NCBI GenBank assembly: GCA_036562635.1
Contig: DATCJU010000002.1
Coordinates: 1 to 54,541 of the forward strand
DNA: 54,541 nt
Source: DATCJU01 sp036562635
GTDB taxonomy: Bacteria; Actinomycetota; Actinomycetes; Mycobacteriales; Pseudonocardiaceae
Direction of reading: 5' to 3'
Each line of letters starts with the position of its first letter. Positions within the stretch are counted from its first letter, which is position 1. Below are positions 8,833-17,904 of the stretch, in pieces. Made by a program: the position numbers and the translations under genes. Below the pieces are notes generated by a model. It saw only the letters and a program-made list of their open reading frames with translations, was not told the origin of the DNA and did not search any database.

Positions 8833-9837
8833 TCACCGTGTCCGCACGCGCGGGTCGATCAGCGCGTAGGACAGGTCGACGACCAGGTTGACCAGCACGT
8901 ACACCATGGCCGCCACGATGATCAGCAGCTGCAGCACCGGGTAGTCACGGCGCTCGAAACCCAGGGCCAGCGCCTCGCCCAGGCCCGGGAAGGCGAACAC
9001 TTTCTCGGTGAGCACGGCACCGGCCAGCAGCGCACCGGTCTGCAGACCGATCGTGGTGACCACCGGCAGCATGGCGTTGCGCAACACGTGGCGCCGCCGG
9101 ATCACGTCGGTGGTCAGCCCCTTGGACTCGGCGGTGCGCACGTAGTCCTCGTCGAGGACGTCCAGCACCGCGGCCCGGGTGATCCGGAAGATCACCGCGA
9201 ACGGGATGGTGGCCAGCGCACATGCCGGCAGGATCAGGTGCAGGAAGGCGTCCCAGGCGGCATCCCACTCGCGGGTGAGGATGCCGTCGAGCACGAAGAA
9301 ACCGGTGACCCGTGTGGCCTCCACGGCCTGCCGACCCGAGTCGGGCAGCCAGCCGAGCTTCACCGCGAAGACGTACTTGAGCAGGAAGGCCAGGAAGAAC
9401 ACCGGGACGGCGACGCCGACCAGCGAGCCGACCACGCCCAGGTTGTCCAGCCAGGTGCCCCGCCGGCGGGCCGCCACGTACCCGAGCGGGATGCCGGCGA
9501 GCACCGCGAGGACGATCGCGAAGAAGCTCAGCTCAATGGTGGCCGGGAAGCGCTGCAGGAAGATCTCCAGCGCGCTGTCACCGGGCTGGATGCCTGTGGA
9601 GGTGCCGAAGTCTCCGGAGAGGGCACGTCCCAGGAACTTCACGTACTGCACGTAGATCGGCTGGTCCAACCCGAGCTGCGCGGTCAGCTCCCGCCGCGTC
9701 TCCTCGGTGGCGCGCTCCCCCAGGAGGGCCGAGACCGGCCCTCCCGGGAGGAGACGCAGCCATCCGAAGAGCAACAGCGACAGCACCAGGACCACGGCGA
9801 CGAGCTGAATCAGCCGACGAACCGTGTATCGGAGCAA
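8833..9837 (-). CDS. dppB: Peptide ABC transporter permease (DppB-like)
   Basis: First permease subunit, 334 residues, with six hydrophobic segments. It begins LRYTVRRLIQLVAVVLVLS, typical for DppB/OppB, and has the EAA-type loop RTAESKGLTTDVIRRRHVLRN. Start is TTG 9837, with GGAG about eight bases upstream. TTG is the least common bacterial start and may lower its translation. It follows dppA after 43 bases. Confidence 0.92.
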   Translation of the reverse strand: MLRYTVRRLIQLVAVVLVLSLLLFGWLRLLPGGPVSALLGERATEETRRELTAQLGLDQPIYVQYVKFLGRALSGDFGTSTGIQPGDSALEIFLQRFPATIELSFFAIVLAVLAGIPLGYVAARRRGTWLDNLGVVGSLVGVAVPVFFLAFLLKYVFAVKLGWLPDSGRQAVEATRVTGFFVLDGILTREWDAAWDAFLHLILPACALATIPFAVIFRITRAAVLDVLDEDYVRTAESKGLTTDVIRRRHVLRNAMLPVVTTIGLQTGALLAGAVLTEKVFAFPGLGEALALGFERRDYPVLQLLIIVAAMVYVLVNLVVDLSYALIDPRVRTR

Positions 9838-9880
9838 TGCTCAGTCTCCTGTTGGGAGGCCGTCGCGACTCGCCCGTCGG

Positions 9881-11569
9881 TCAGCCCTTGCTGACCGAGT
9901 GGAACTCCTCGGCCGTCAGCGGGCTGGGCACCAGCCCCTTGACGTCCTTGCTCACCACGATGGCGGGCGGCGAGTGGGAGATCGGCAGGGCGGGCAGGTA
10001 CTCGGACATGATCTTCTTGTTCAGGTCCTTGTACATCTGCTCGCGCTTGGCCGGGTCCGGCTCGGCGTCGGCGGCCTTCAGTTCGTCCGAGAGCTGCTGA
10101 CCCCACGGCTCGGCCGCGGTGTAGAAGCGGTTCTCGGGGTCGCTGAAGAAGGTGCCGATGAAGTTGTCCGGCGTGTTGTAGTCACCGGTCCACCCGAGCA
10201 GGAACAGGTCGGCCACCGCCTGGTCGACGTCCTCCAGGTAGCCACCGTTCCACGGCTTGCTCACCGCGTTGACCGTGACGCCCACCTTCTCCAGGTCGGC
10301 CTTGATGGCACCGAAGATGTCCTGCGGCTTGGGCATGTAGGGCCGGGAGACCTCGCTCGGCCAGTAGAAGTTCACCGTCAGGTCGGACGCGCCCGCCTCG
10401 GCCAGCAGCTGCTTGGCCTTGTCCGGGTCGTACTCGTACTTGACCACGTCCTCGGCGTAGCCGCTGACGGTGTCCGGGATGAACTGGTGGGCCACCGAGG
10501 CACCCTCGGGCAGCTGCGACTTCACCAGCTGCTCCCGGTTGATGGCGTGCAGCAGGGCCTGACGGACCCTCAGGTCACGCAGCTTCTCGTTGTTCTTGTG
10601 GGTGACGCCCAGGTACAGGATGTTGAACGCCGGACGGACCAGAACCTCGAAGCCCTCCTGCTTGAGCTGGGCCCAGTCCGCCGGGTTCGGCAGGTCGTAG
10701 CCGTCGATCGTGCCGGACTGCAGGGCCTGCTTCCGGGCCGTCTCGTCCGAGATGATCTTGAAGACGATCTTGTCGAGCTTGGCCTTCTCGCCCCAGTAGT
10801 CGTCGTTGCGGACCAGCTCGACGGTGTTGTTCGCCTTGTCGAACTTGCTGAACTTGAACGGGCCGGTGCCAGTCGGGTGCTCCAGCGCGTACTCGGGGTA
10901 GGCGAAGCTGTCACCCTGCGCCTGGACGCCGTTGGCGTTGTACTTCTCCATCGCCGTCGGGCTCTGCATGGAGAACGACGGCAGGCCCAGCACCGCCGGG
11001 AACTTCGAGGTGGTTGCGGTCAGTTCGACCACGACCGTCTTGGGGTCCTTGGCCGTGCAGGACTTGTACAGCGACGGCTTGGCCCCGTCGGCGAAGCCGC
11101 CGAAGTTGTCGATCCAGTACCCGGAGACCGCCGCGCTCTGCCCGGCGCCGGTCTGGTTGTACCAGCGCTCGAAGTTCTTGCACACCGCGTCGGCGTTGAA
11201 GTCGGTCCCGTCGTGGAACTTCACGCCCTCCCTCAGCGTGAAGGTCCACGTCTTGCCGTCGGGGCTCTGCTCCCAGCTAGTGGCCAGTTCGGGTGCGATC
11301 TCCGCGGTGCCCGGCTTGAAGGTCACCAGGCCGTCGAAGATCTGCCGGGAGATCCGGAAAGTCTCGCCATCGGTGGCGTAGAACGGGTCGAACAGCTTGG
11401 GCGCACCGGCGGCAGCGAAGACCAGGGTCCCGCCCTGGGACTGACCACCGGCATTGTCCTTGCCACGCTGCGACTCGGCGCAGGCGGCGAGGGAGAGCGC
11501 CACGGCGCCGGCGAGGCCGGCCGCTGCGGCTCTACGCAGTGGTGTCGCGGCCGTTCGGGTCTTGGCCAT
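9881..11569 (-). CDS. dppA: Peptide-binding lipoprotein of ABC importer (DppA-like, SBP family 5)
   Basis: Extracytoplasmic substrate-binding protein of about 562 residues. A lipoprotein signal with lipobox LAAC lies near residue 30, so it is anchored to the outer face of the membrane. The SBP_bac_5 core includes ELATSWEQSPDGKTWTFTLREGVKFHDG and the later LHAINREQLVKS and YDPDKAKQLLAEAG blocks. ATG 11569 is chosen over the adjoining GTG 11572 because GAGG lies six bases before it. First gene of the dppABCDF unit, 44 bases after the uridine-kinase-like gene, so some read-through from recR is possible. Confidence 0.92.
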   Translation of the reverse strand: MAKTRTAATPLRRAAAAGLAGAVALSLAACAESQRGKDNAGGQSQGGTLVFAAAGAPKLFDPFYATDGETFRISRQIFDGLVTFKPGTAEIAPELATSWEQSPDGKTWTFTLREGVKFHDGTDFNADAVCKNFERWYNQTGAGQSAAVSGYWIDNFGGFADGAKPSLYKSCTAKDPKTVVVELTATTSKFPAVLGLPSFSMQSPTAMEKYNANGVQAQGDSFAYPEYALEHPTGTGPFKFSKFDKANNTVELVRNDDYWGEKAKLDKIVFKIISDETARKQALQSGTIDGYDLPNPADWAQLKQEGFEVLVRPAFNILYLGVTHKNNEKLRDLRVRQALLHAINREQLVKSQLPEGASVAHQFIPDTVSGYAEDVVKYEYDPDKAKQLLAEAGASDLTVNFYWPSEVSRPYMPKPQDIFGAIKADLEKVGVTVNAVSKPWNGGYLEDVDQAVADLFLLGWTGDYNTPDNFIGTFFSDPENRFYTAAEPWGQQLSDELKAADAEPDPAKREQMYKDLNKKIMSEYLPALPISHSPPAIVVSKDVKGLVPSPLTAEEFHSVSKG

Positions 11570-11613
11570 CACTCACCTCGACGTGTCGGTGTCTCACGTT
11601 GTGGTGGCCGACA

Positions 11614-12273
11614 CTAACCCGTTCGAGTCGCACCCTCCCACCCTCGAAGGTTACGATCTCGATACGTGGCCGTGGCTGAAATCACACGAGAACGGTCCAC
11701 GACCGTGTCCGCACGCTCCCTCGTCCGGTCCACGGCGAACCAGCCGAACTCGAACTCCTGCCACGCCTGCAGGTGACTCCGGCACTCCTCGCCGTCCCGC
11801 CGCACGGCCCGCGCCAACCGCTCCGCCGGGTCGGGGTGCTCCACCCACACCACGTGCGACAACCGGGAGGCCACCGAGGCGCGGGCGGACGACACCCCCT
11901 CCAGCACCAGCACCTCGGGTGGGTCGATCTCCAGCCAGGGACCGGGGTGGGGACGGCCGTCCCGCCAGACGAGCCGGCGGTACCGCGCCCGCTCCCCGCG
12001 GGCCAGCGGGTCCAGCACCCGGGAGGCCAGCTCCGGCCACCAGGACACCGGCTCGTCCCACGTGGCGAAATGGTCGGTGCGTACCACCGCGACCCGCACC
12101 CCGCGCCGGTCCAGCTCGGCGGCCAGGGCGTCGGCCAGCGTCGACTTGCCCGAGCCGGAGGGACCGTCCACCGCCACCAGCCGTACCTCTCCCAGCCGGG
12201 GCGGCGCGGCCAGCACCGCGTCCGCGACCTCCCGCACCACCTGCTCCAGGTGGGGCGCAGGCGGTGTGGTCAC
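11614..12273 (-). CDS. Uridine-kinase-like P-loop NTPase
   Basis: About 219 residues with Walker A GPSGSGKSTLADAL near residue 36, followed by VVRTDHFATWDEP, which matches the DxF/DDF region after the P-loop in uridine kinase and related nucleoside kinases. LVLEGVSSARA and HPDPAERLARAVRRDGE resemble the lid and Arg-rich parts. A nucleoside or small-molecule kinase is likely; true uridine specificity is not shown. The GTG start overlaps the recR stop (GTGA at 12270-12273), so it is co-translated with recR. Confidence 0.75.
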   Translation of the reverse strand: MTTPPAPHLEQVVREVADAVLAAPPRLGEVRLVAVDGPSGSGKSTLADALAAELDRRGVRVAVVRTDHFATWDEPVSWWPELASRVLDPLARGERARYRRLVWRDGRPHPGPWLEIDPPEVLVLEGVSSARASVASRLSHVVWVEHPDPAERLARAVRRDGEECRSHLQAWQEFEFGWFAVDRTRERADTVVDRSRVISATATYRDRNLRGWEGATRTG

Positions 12274-12866
12274 ACCACGCGGCGGCCGGACAGGGCACGG
12301 CCGAGGGTCAGCTCGTCGGCGAACTCCAGGTCCCCGCCCATGGGCAGGCCCGAGGCCAGCCGGGTGACGGTCAGCCCGGGGAAGTCCCGCAGCATGCGCA
12401 CCAGGTAGGTGGCGGTCGCCTCGCCCTCGGTGTTCGGGTCGGTGGCGAGGATGACCTCCGTGACGTCCTCCGCACCGATCCGTGCCAGCAGCTCGCGGAT
12501 GCGCAGCTGGTCGGGGCCGATCCCGGACAGCGGGTCCAGGGCACCGCCCAGGACGTGGTAGCGCCCCTTGAACTCCCGGGTCCGCTCCACGGCCAGGACG
12601 TCCTTGGGCTCCTCCACCACACACACCACGGTGGGGTCCCGTCGAGGATCGGAGCAGATGCGGCACCGCTCCTCCGCGGAGACGTTGCCGCACACCTCGC
12701 AGAACCGGACCCCCTCCTTGATCCTCTGCAGCACGTCCTGCAGCCGCGTCAGATCAGCAGGGTCGGCCGACAGCAGGTGGAACGCGATGCGCTGCGCGCT
12801 CTTCGGCCCGATACCGGGCAGCCGTCCCAGCTCGTCGATCAGGTCCTGGACCGGTCCCTCGTACAC
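12270..12866 (-). CDS. recR: Recombination mediator RecR
   Basis: 198-residue DNA-repair protein that with RecO/RecF helps load RecA at single-strand gaps. It opens with VQDLIDELGRLPGIGPKSAQRIAFHLL (helix-hairpin-helix), then the C4 zinc finger CEVCGN..CRICSD, then the Toprim domain with VVEEPKDVLAVE and LGGALDPLSGIGPDQL. Length is exactly that of the family. The gene order dnaX-ybaB-recR is conserved in bacteria; here an S9 peptidase is placed between dnaX and ybaB on the opposite strand. Confidence 0.97.
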   Translation of the reverse strand: MYEGPVQDLIDELGRLPGIGPKSAQRIAFHLLSADPADLTRLQDVLQRIKEGVRFCEVCGNVSAEERCRICSDPRRDPTVVCVVEEPKDVLAVERTREFKGRYHVLGGALDPLSGIGPDQLRIRELLARIGAEDVTEVILATDPNTEGEATATYLVRMLRDFPGLTVTRLASGLPMGGDLEFADELTLGRALSGRRVV

Positions 12867-12937
12867 CCCATCCGTCCGCTTCCGGCGCGGCCGCCACCCG
12901 GCGACCGCGCCTGGTCACCCTTCGTCCGGCCTCGTGC

Positions 12938-13282
12938 TCAGAAACCGGGCAGTCCGAGACTGCCGAGGTCCAGGCCACCGCCGCCGGCCAGCGGGCCCAT
13001 CTTCTGCGCGGCCAGCTGGTGGGCCTTCGTGTGCGCGTCGCGCACCGCGGCCACCACCAGGTCCGCCAGGGTCTCGGTGTCCTCGGGGTCGACCACCTTC
13101 GGGTCGATCGTCAACGACTTGAGCTCACCGCTGCCGGACACCACCGCGCTGACCAGGCCACCGCCCGCGGTACCGGTCACTTCGGCCTCGGCGAGCTCCT
13201 GCTGCGCGGCCATCAGCTGCTGCTGCATCTTCTGGGCCTGCTGCAGGATCTGCTGCATGTTGGGCTGGCCACCGGGTCGCAC
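12938..13282 (-). CDS. ybaB: YbaB/EbfC nucleoid-associated protein
   Basis: 114-residue DNA-binding protein. The family core MQQILQQAQKMQQQLMAAQQELA is a long amphipathic helix, and the middle has GLVSAVVSGSGELKSLTIDP. It probably forms dimers that bind DNA and shape the nucleoid. The start GTG 13282 is chosen because GGAGAGGAG lies just upstream and the VRPGGQPN tail before the first Met is normal in actinobacteria. It is 71 bases from recR. Confidence 0.93.
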   Translation of the reverse strand: MRPGGQPNMQQILQQAQKMQQQLMAAQQELAEAEVTGTAGGGLVSAVVSGSGELKSLTIDPKVVDPEDTETLADLVVAAVRDAHTKAHQLAAQKMGPLAGGGGLDLGSLGLPGF

Positions 13283-13457
13283 CGCGGCTCCTCTCCGTCC
13301 TTGGGCATGGATCACCGCCGCTTCCGGGCGTAGTGCCCAGGGTAGTCGCGATCGCCGACAACCGGTGCACGGCGGGCCCCGCACCGGCCGCCCCGAAGGC
13401 GCGCACCGTGATCGACCCGGAACCGCCGAAGGCTCCGGGGAGACCGTTCCCCCGGCA

Positions 13458-13463
13458 TAGGGT
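13458..13463 (+). promoter_or_regulatory. -10 element, leaderless S9 peptidase
   Basis: TAGGGT, then six bases, then the ATG of the peptidase. The start codon has no Shine-Dalgarno, so a leaderless transcript is likely. Confidence 0.5.
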
Positions 13464-13469
13464 GACGAC

Positions 13470-15299
13470 ATGGCGGTGGGAATCGAGCAGTTGTTGGAGG
13501 CGCGCACCTGGCGTGCGTTCGACGTGGACGAGGAAGGCCGGGTGCTCGCCGGGTTCGACGGGCCGGGGTCGGTGCAGCTCGTGGAGATCTCCCCGGACGG
13601 CACCACCACCCCGCTCACCGCACTGCCCGGGCCCTGCTCCGGTCGCTACCTGCCCGGGGAGCGGGTCGTGGTGGTGCAGCACGACAACGGCGGCGACGAG
13701 CGCGCCCAGCTCTCCCTGCTGCGCCTGGACCCGCCGCCCGGCGCGCCGGTCGACCTGGACGGTCTGGAACCGCTGGTGCGGGCCCCCGAGCACGTCAACC
13801 GGCTGCTCGACGTGCTGCCCGGCCGGGTGGTGTACGCGACCAACCGACGCAACGGCGTGGACTTCGACGTCGTGGTGCGCAACGTGCACACCGGGGAGGA
13901 GGCCACCCTCTACGACCGGGGCGGCATGGTCATGGACGTGTCGGTGTCCCCCTCCAGCCGGTTCCTGGTACTCGGCCGGCCGGGCAAGCCGGCGCTGTCC
14001 GACCAGCTCCTGCTGGTGGACACCATGCCGGAGACCGGACCGACCTCGGTGCGTGAGCTGACCGGGGTGGACGAGCCGGCGCAGCACCACCACCTGTGCT
14101 GGCTGCCCGACGAGCGGGCCGTGGTGGTGACCACGGACCGGGACCGGGACCTGCTGGGCGTGGCCCGGCTCGACCTGGACCGGGGCGAGTGGACCTGGCT
14201 GGTCACCGACGAGACCTGCGAACTGACCGGCTGGCTGTCGCCGGATGGGCGACTGCTGCTGGTGGAGCGCAACGACGACGGCACCGCCCGACTCGCGGTG
14301 CACGACGCCACCAGCGGGGCGAAGCTGCGTGACGTCGACCTGCCCGCGGCGGGCTGGATCAGCTTCCCGTCCCCGGAGCCGGTGTGGTCGCCGGACTCGC
14401 GTTTCGTCGCCCTGTCGTTCACCTCGCCGACCGTTCCGGGCGACGTGCTGCTGCTGGACGCGCACACCGGCGAGGTGCGCCGGCTCACCGACTCCACCAC
14501 ACAGCTGGACGGTGCCCGTCTGGTGGAACCGACCGCGCACCGGGTGCCGACCCCGGACGGCGAGCAGATCCCCTGCTTCGTCTACCGGCCGTCGGAGGAG
14601 GCGGCCCCGGAGCTGGCCGGTTCGGCGGTGCTGGTGATCCACGGCGGCCCGGAGGGTCAGTCGGTGCGGTCCTTCAACCCGGTGGTGCAGGGCCTGGTGG
14701 CGGCCGGGCACACCGTGCTGGTGCCGAACGTGCGGGGCTCGGTGGGGTACGGCAAGCGCTGGTACTCGGCGGACGACCGCCGGAAGCGGATGGACGCGGT
14801 GGCCGACCTGGCGGCGCTGCACGAGTGGCTGCCCGGTCTGGGCCTGGACCCGAGGCGGGCGGCGCTGTGGGGCGGGTCCTACGGCGGGTACATGGTGCTG
14901 GCCGGTCTGGCGTTCCAGCCGGAGCGCTGGGCGGCCGGGGTGGACATCGTCGGGATCTCCTCGCTGGTGACGTTCCTGGAGAACACCGCCCCGTACCGGC
15001 GGGCGCACCGGGAGCGGGAGTACGGCTCGCTGGCCGAGGACCGGGACTTCCTGGTTGCCGCGTCCCCGCTGACCCGGGTGGACGAGATCGTCGCCCCGCT
15101 GTTCGTGATCCACGGTGCCAACGACCCGCGGGTGCCGCTGTCGGAGGCCGAGCAGCTCGCGGCGGCGCTGGGCCGGCGGGGGATCGAGTGCGAGCTGCTG
15201 GTCTACCCGGACGAGGGCCACGGCCTGGCCAAGCGGGTGAACCGGCTGGACGCCTACCCGAAGGCCCTGGCGTTCCTGGCGCGGCACCTGGCACGCTGA
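13470..15299 (+). CDS. S9 family serine peptidase (prolyl oligopeptidase type)
   Basis: 609-residue cytosolic peptidase. The N-terminal about 350 residues form a WD-like propeller with repeated D-G and W-SPD turns. The C-terminal alpha/beta-hydrolase domain has the nucleophile elbow GGSYGGY (Ser about 470), the Asp in HGANDPRVP and the His in DEGHGL. VIHGGPEGQ is the oxyanion segment. Such enzymes cleave or trim short peptides; the substrate is unknown, but the nearby Dpp importer would supply peptides. No signal peptide is present. Confidence 0.88.
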   Translation: MAVGIEQLLEARTWRAFDVDEEGRVLAGFDGPGSVQLVEISPDGTTTPLTALPGPCSGRYLPGERVVVVQHDNGGDERAQLSLLRLDPPPGAPVDLDGLEPLVRAPEHVNRLLDVLPGRVVYATNRRNGVDFDVVVRNVHTGEEATLYDRGGMVMDVSVSPSSRFLVLGRPGKPALSDQLLLVDTMPETGPTSVRELTGVDEPAQHHHLCWLPDERAVVVTTDRDRDLLGVARLDLDRGEWTWLVTDETCELTGWLSPDGRLLLVERNDDGTARLAVHDATSGAKLRDVDLPAAGWISFPSPEPVWSPDSRFVALSFTSPTVPGDVLLLDAHTGEVRRLTDSTTQLDGARLVEPTAHRVPTPDGEQIPCFVYRPSEEAAPELAGSAVLVIHGGPEGQSVRSFNPVVQGLVAAGHTVLVPNVRGSVGYGKRWYSADDRRKRMDAVADLAALHEWLPGLGLDPRRAALWGGSYGGYMVLAGLAFQPERWAAGVDIVGISSLVTFLENTAPYRRAHREREYGSLAEDRDFLVAASPLTRVDEIVAPLFVIHGANDPRVPLSEAEQLAAALGRRGIECELLVYPDEGHGLAKRVNRLDAYPKALAFLARHLAR

Positions 15300-15317
15300 C
15301 GCCGTTCCTCCTGGTTG

Positions 15318-15351
15318 CGGGGGCTCGTTCCGGTTCCGGGGCGAGCCCCCG
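15318..15351. terminator. Bidirectional terminator between S9 peptidase and dnaX
   Basis: CGGGGGCTCG (15318-15327) pairs with CGAGCCCCCG (15342-15351). It lies between convergent genes. Confidence 0.65.
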
Positions 15352-15428
15352 TTCCCGTCGTGGCGCCCGGCCGGTCACACCCCGGCCGGTGCGGGGCCGG
15401 ACGGCCTGCGTCCGTCCGCTCGACCCGC

Positions 15429-17534
15429 TCAGCGCTTGTCCAGCCTGCGGGCGCCCAGGTGTTCGGCGAGGAGCTGGATGGCGACCTCCTCCGGGTCACG
15501 CCGCTCCTCCGGGTTCTCGGACAGCCGGGCCGCCTCGGCGAGCAGCGCCTCCTCCTCGTCCTCCTCCGACATCGGCGGGGGCGGGGCGTCGTCGGTCGGC
15601 GGTTCCGGTGGGAGCGGTGGTTCCTCCGCGGCCCGGGACCGGCCCGGGGCGGGAGCGACACCGGTGCCCGGGGACGCGGGCCGGGTGGGCGTGGCCGGAG
15701 CGGTGGGCTCGGTGCGGGTCACCGGGCGGGTCGGTGCGCCGGCCCGGGTGGTGGGGGCGGCAGCGGCCGCCGGGGGTGCCCCGCCGGGACCGCCGTGCAC
15801 GCACCGCACGTCCCACTCCCCGCCCAGGACGTCCCGCAGTGCGCCGCGCAGCACCTCCAGCCGCCGTTCCTGGGCGAGCTGACGCTGCAGCGGCGGGGTG
15901 GGCATGGCCAGCACCAACGTGTTGCGCTCCTGCCCGGCCTCCAGGGCCTGGACCGTGGCGTTGAGCAGCAGGGCCTGGGTGGGCCGGTTGCGGCCGGCCA
16001 CCGCCTTGAGCACCTCCGACCACACCCGCCGCACCGCGGCGGTGTCCATACCGCCCGAGGACGCGGCCGGCGCGGGCTCGGGGGGCGCCGGGGCCTGTGG
16101 CTGCGGGGCAGGCCGTTCCGGCTCGGGCCGCGGGGCGGTCTCCTCCGCCGCCGGGGCCGGTACGGGCGGTGTGCTCGGCGGCGCCGGTTCGGGTGCCGGC
16201 GCCGGGGCGGTCGGAGCCGGTGACGCGGGTGTCTGCGGTGCCGGGGCGGGTTCGGCGGCCCGCTGGGAAGGCCGTTCGAACCGGCGCGCCGGCCGGGCAC
16301 CTCCGGTCAGCTCGGACTCGGGGCCGACCTGTGCCGCCACCGCCGGCTGCGGGGCGACCGCGGCCGCACCGGGCAGGGACATCCGCCGTTCGAGCTGTTC
16401 GAGGCGTTGCAGCAGCGCGGCCTCCGTGGTATCCGCCCGGGGCAGCAGCATCCGGGCGCACAGCAGCTCCAGCAACAGGCGTGGGGCGGTGGCACCGCGC
16501 ATCTCGCTCAGCCCGGTGTGCACGATCTCCGCGAACCGGGACAGGGTGGCCGGGCCGAGTCGCTCGGCCTGCGCGGTCATCCGGGCGAGCTGGTCACCGG
16601 GCACCTCCACCAGGCCGCGCTGCGCGGCGTCCGGCACCGACTGCAGCAGCACCAGGTCACGGAACCGCTCCAGCAGGTCGGTGGCGAACCGGCGCGGGTC
16701 GTGCCCGGCCTCCACCAGCCGGTCGATGGTGCTGTAGACGGCGGCGCCGTCCTCGGCGGCCAACGCGTCGACCATGTCGTCGATCAGGGCGACGTCGGTG
16801 ACGCCGAGCAGGGCGACGGCGCGCTCGTAGGTGACCCCCTCCGGTCCGGCACCGGCCAGGAGCTGGTCGAGCACGGACAGGGTGTCCCGGCCCGAACCGC
16901 CGCCGGCCCGGATGACCAGCGGGAACACCGCGGGCTCGACCTTGACGCCCTCCTGGGCGCAGATCCGTTCCACCAGCTCGCGCATCACACCCGGCGGCAT
17001 CAACCGGAACGGGTAGTGGTGGGTGCGGGACCGGATGGTGGGCAGCACCTTGTCCGGTTCGGTGGTGGCGAAGACAAAGACGAGGTGCGGCGGCGGTTCC
17101 TCGACGATCTTGAGCAGGGCGTTGAAGCCCTGCGGGGTGACCATGTGCGCCTCGTCGATGATGAACACCCGGTAGCGGGACTCTGCCGGGGCGTAGAAGG
17201 CGCGGTCCCGCAGTTCGCGGGCGTCGTCCACACCACCGTGGCTGGCCGCGTCGAGCTCGACCACGTCCACGCTGCCCGGCCCCTCCGGGGCCAGCGCGAT
17301 GCACGAGTCGCACCGGCCGCAGGGGTCCGGGGTGGGCCCTTCGGCGCAGTTCAGCGAGCGGGCGAGGATGCGGGCACTGGAGGTCTTGCCGCAGCCCCGC
17401 GGCCCGGAGAACAGGTAGGCGTGGTTGATCCGCCCGGCCGCCAGCGCCGTGCGCAGGGGTTCGGTGACGTGCTCCTGCCCGACCACCTCGGCGAAGGTGG
17501 CCGGCCGGTACTTGCGGTAGAGCGCGAGCGCCAC
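15429..17534 (-). CDS. dnaX: DNA polymerase III subunits gamma and tau
   Basis: Clamp-loader ATPase, 701 residues. The AAA+ core begins ALYRKYRPATFAEVVGQ, with Walker A GPRGCGKTS near residue 45, the zinc module CAEGPTPDPCGRCDSC, Walker B VFIIDEAHM and a sensor/finger IRSRTHHYPFRL (SRT in place of the more common SRC). After the collar the chain has a long Pro/Ala-rich linker and a basic/acidic tau-like tail. GTG 17534 is preceded by TAGGGT with a six-base gap rather than a ribosome site. Confidence 0.96.
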   Translation of the reverse strand: MALALYRKYRPATFAEVVGQEHVTEPLRTALAAGRINHAYLFSGPRGCGKTSSARILARSLNCAEGPTPDPCGRCDSCIALAPEGPGSVDVVELDAASHGGVDDARELRDRAFYAPAESRYRVFIIDEAHMVTPQGFNALLKIVEEPPPHLVFVFATTEPDKVLPTIRSRTHHYPFRLMPPGVMRELVERICAQEGVKVEPAVFPLVIRAGGGSGRDTLSVLDQLLAGAGPEGVTYERAVALLGVTDVALIDDMVDALAAEDGAAVYSTIDRLVEAGHDPRRFATDLLERFRDLVLLQSVPDAAQRGLVEVPGDQLARMTAQAERLGPATLSRFAEIVHTGLSEMRGATAPRLLLELLCARMLLPRADTTEAALLQRLEQLERRMSLPGAAAVAPQPAVAAQVGPESELTGGARPARRFERPSQRAAEPAPAPQTPASPAPTAPAPAPEPAPPSTPPVPAPAAEETAPRPEPERPAPQPQAPAPPEPAPAASSGGMDTAAVRRVWSEVLKAVAGRNRPTQALLLNATVQALEAGQERNTLVLAMPTPPLQRQLAQERRLEVLRGALRDVLGGEWDVRCVHGGPGGAPPAAAAAPTTRAGAPTRPVTRTEPTAPATPTRPASPGTGVAPAPGRSRAAEEPPLPPEPPTDDAPPPPMSEEDEEEALLAEAARLSENPEERRDPEEVAIQLLAEHLGARRLDKR

Positions 17535-17540
17535 ACCATG

Positions 17541-17546
17541 ACCCTA
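17541..17546 (-). promoter_or_regulatory. -10 element, leaderless dnaX
   Basis: On the minus strand TAGGGT lies six bases before the dnaX GTG, predicting transcription from the start codon itself. Confidence 0.5.
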
Positions 17547-17591
17547 CGTGGTGGGGCCGACAGACGTCCGTACAGGTCCGGCCGGAAAGAA

Positions 17592-17682
17592 GGGGACCCC
17601 GCGCACCCGTCAGAGCCCGCTTATCCTTGCTGCCTTCCGGCCCTGGGGAGGTTCACGGGATGGACGCCGCGCGGGGTCCGCC
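17592..17682 (-). ncRNA. ffs: Signal recognition particle RNA (small bacterial type)
   Basis: The minus strand contains GGCCGGAAGGCAGCAAGG, the conserved symmetric/asymmetric loop region of SRP domain IV. The ends (GACCCCGCGC and its complement at 17594-17603 and 17669-17678) close the hairpin. The RNA binds Ffh and targets membrane and exported proteins. Placement beside dnaX is common in actinobacteria. Exact ends are estimates. Confidence 0.9.
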
Positions 17683-17699
17683 CGTCAGTCTAGCGGGTC

Positions 17700-17904
17700 A
17701 GGTGCCGTCCTGTCTCGCCGCCACCCTCCGTAACTGATCCGTACCAGTGGCCGTCGATTTTCCCGATTGATCTGAGTCCCCCATCACGAATCGGCTACAT
17801 TCGATCTCTTTTCACCAATGAATTTTTTTCAAAACCAAGTTGACCTGTGTCTTCCACCACGGACTGTAGATAACGAACACATATCGCGTTGAGATTGGGG
17901 ACCC
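17700..17904. promoter_or_regulatory. AT-rich promoter region of transglycosylase gene
   Basis: An AT-rich island in a GC-rich genome. TTGACC at 17840-17845 and TAGATA at 17867-17872 could form a promoter, though the 21-base spacer is long. The 5' UTR would be about 25-30 bases, too short for a c-di-AMP riboswitch. Confidence 0.35.

Noticed and set aside
17700..17904. Possible c-di-AMP riboswitch before the transglycosylase
   Set aside because: The expected 5' UTR is short and none of the conserved ydaO core blocks could be seen.
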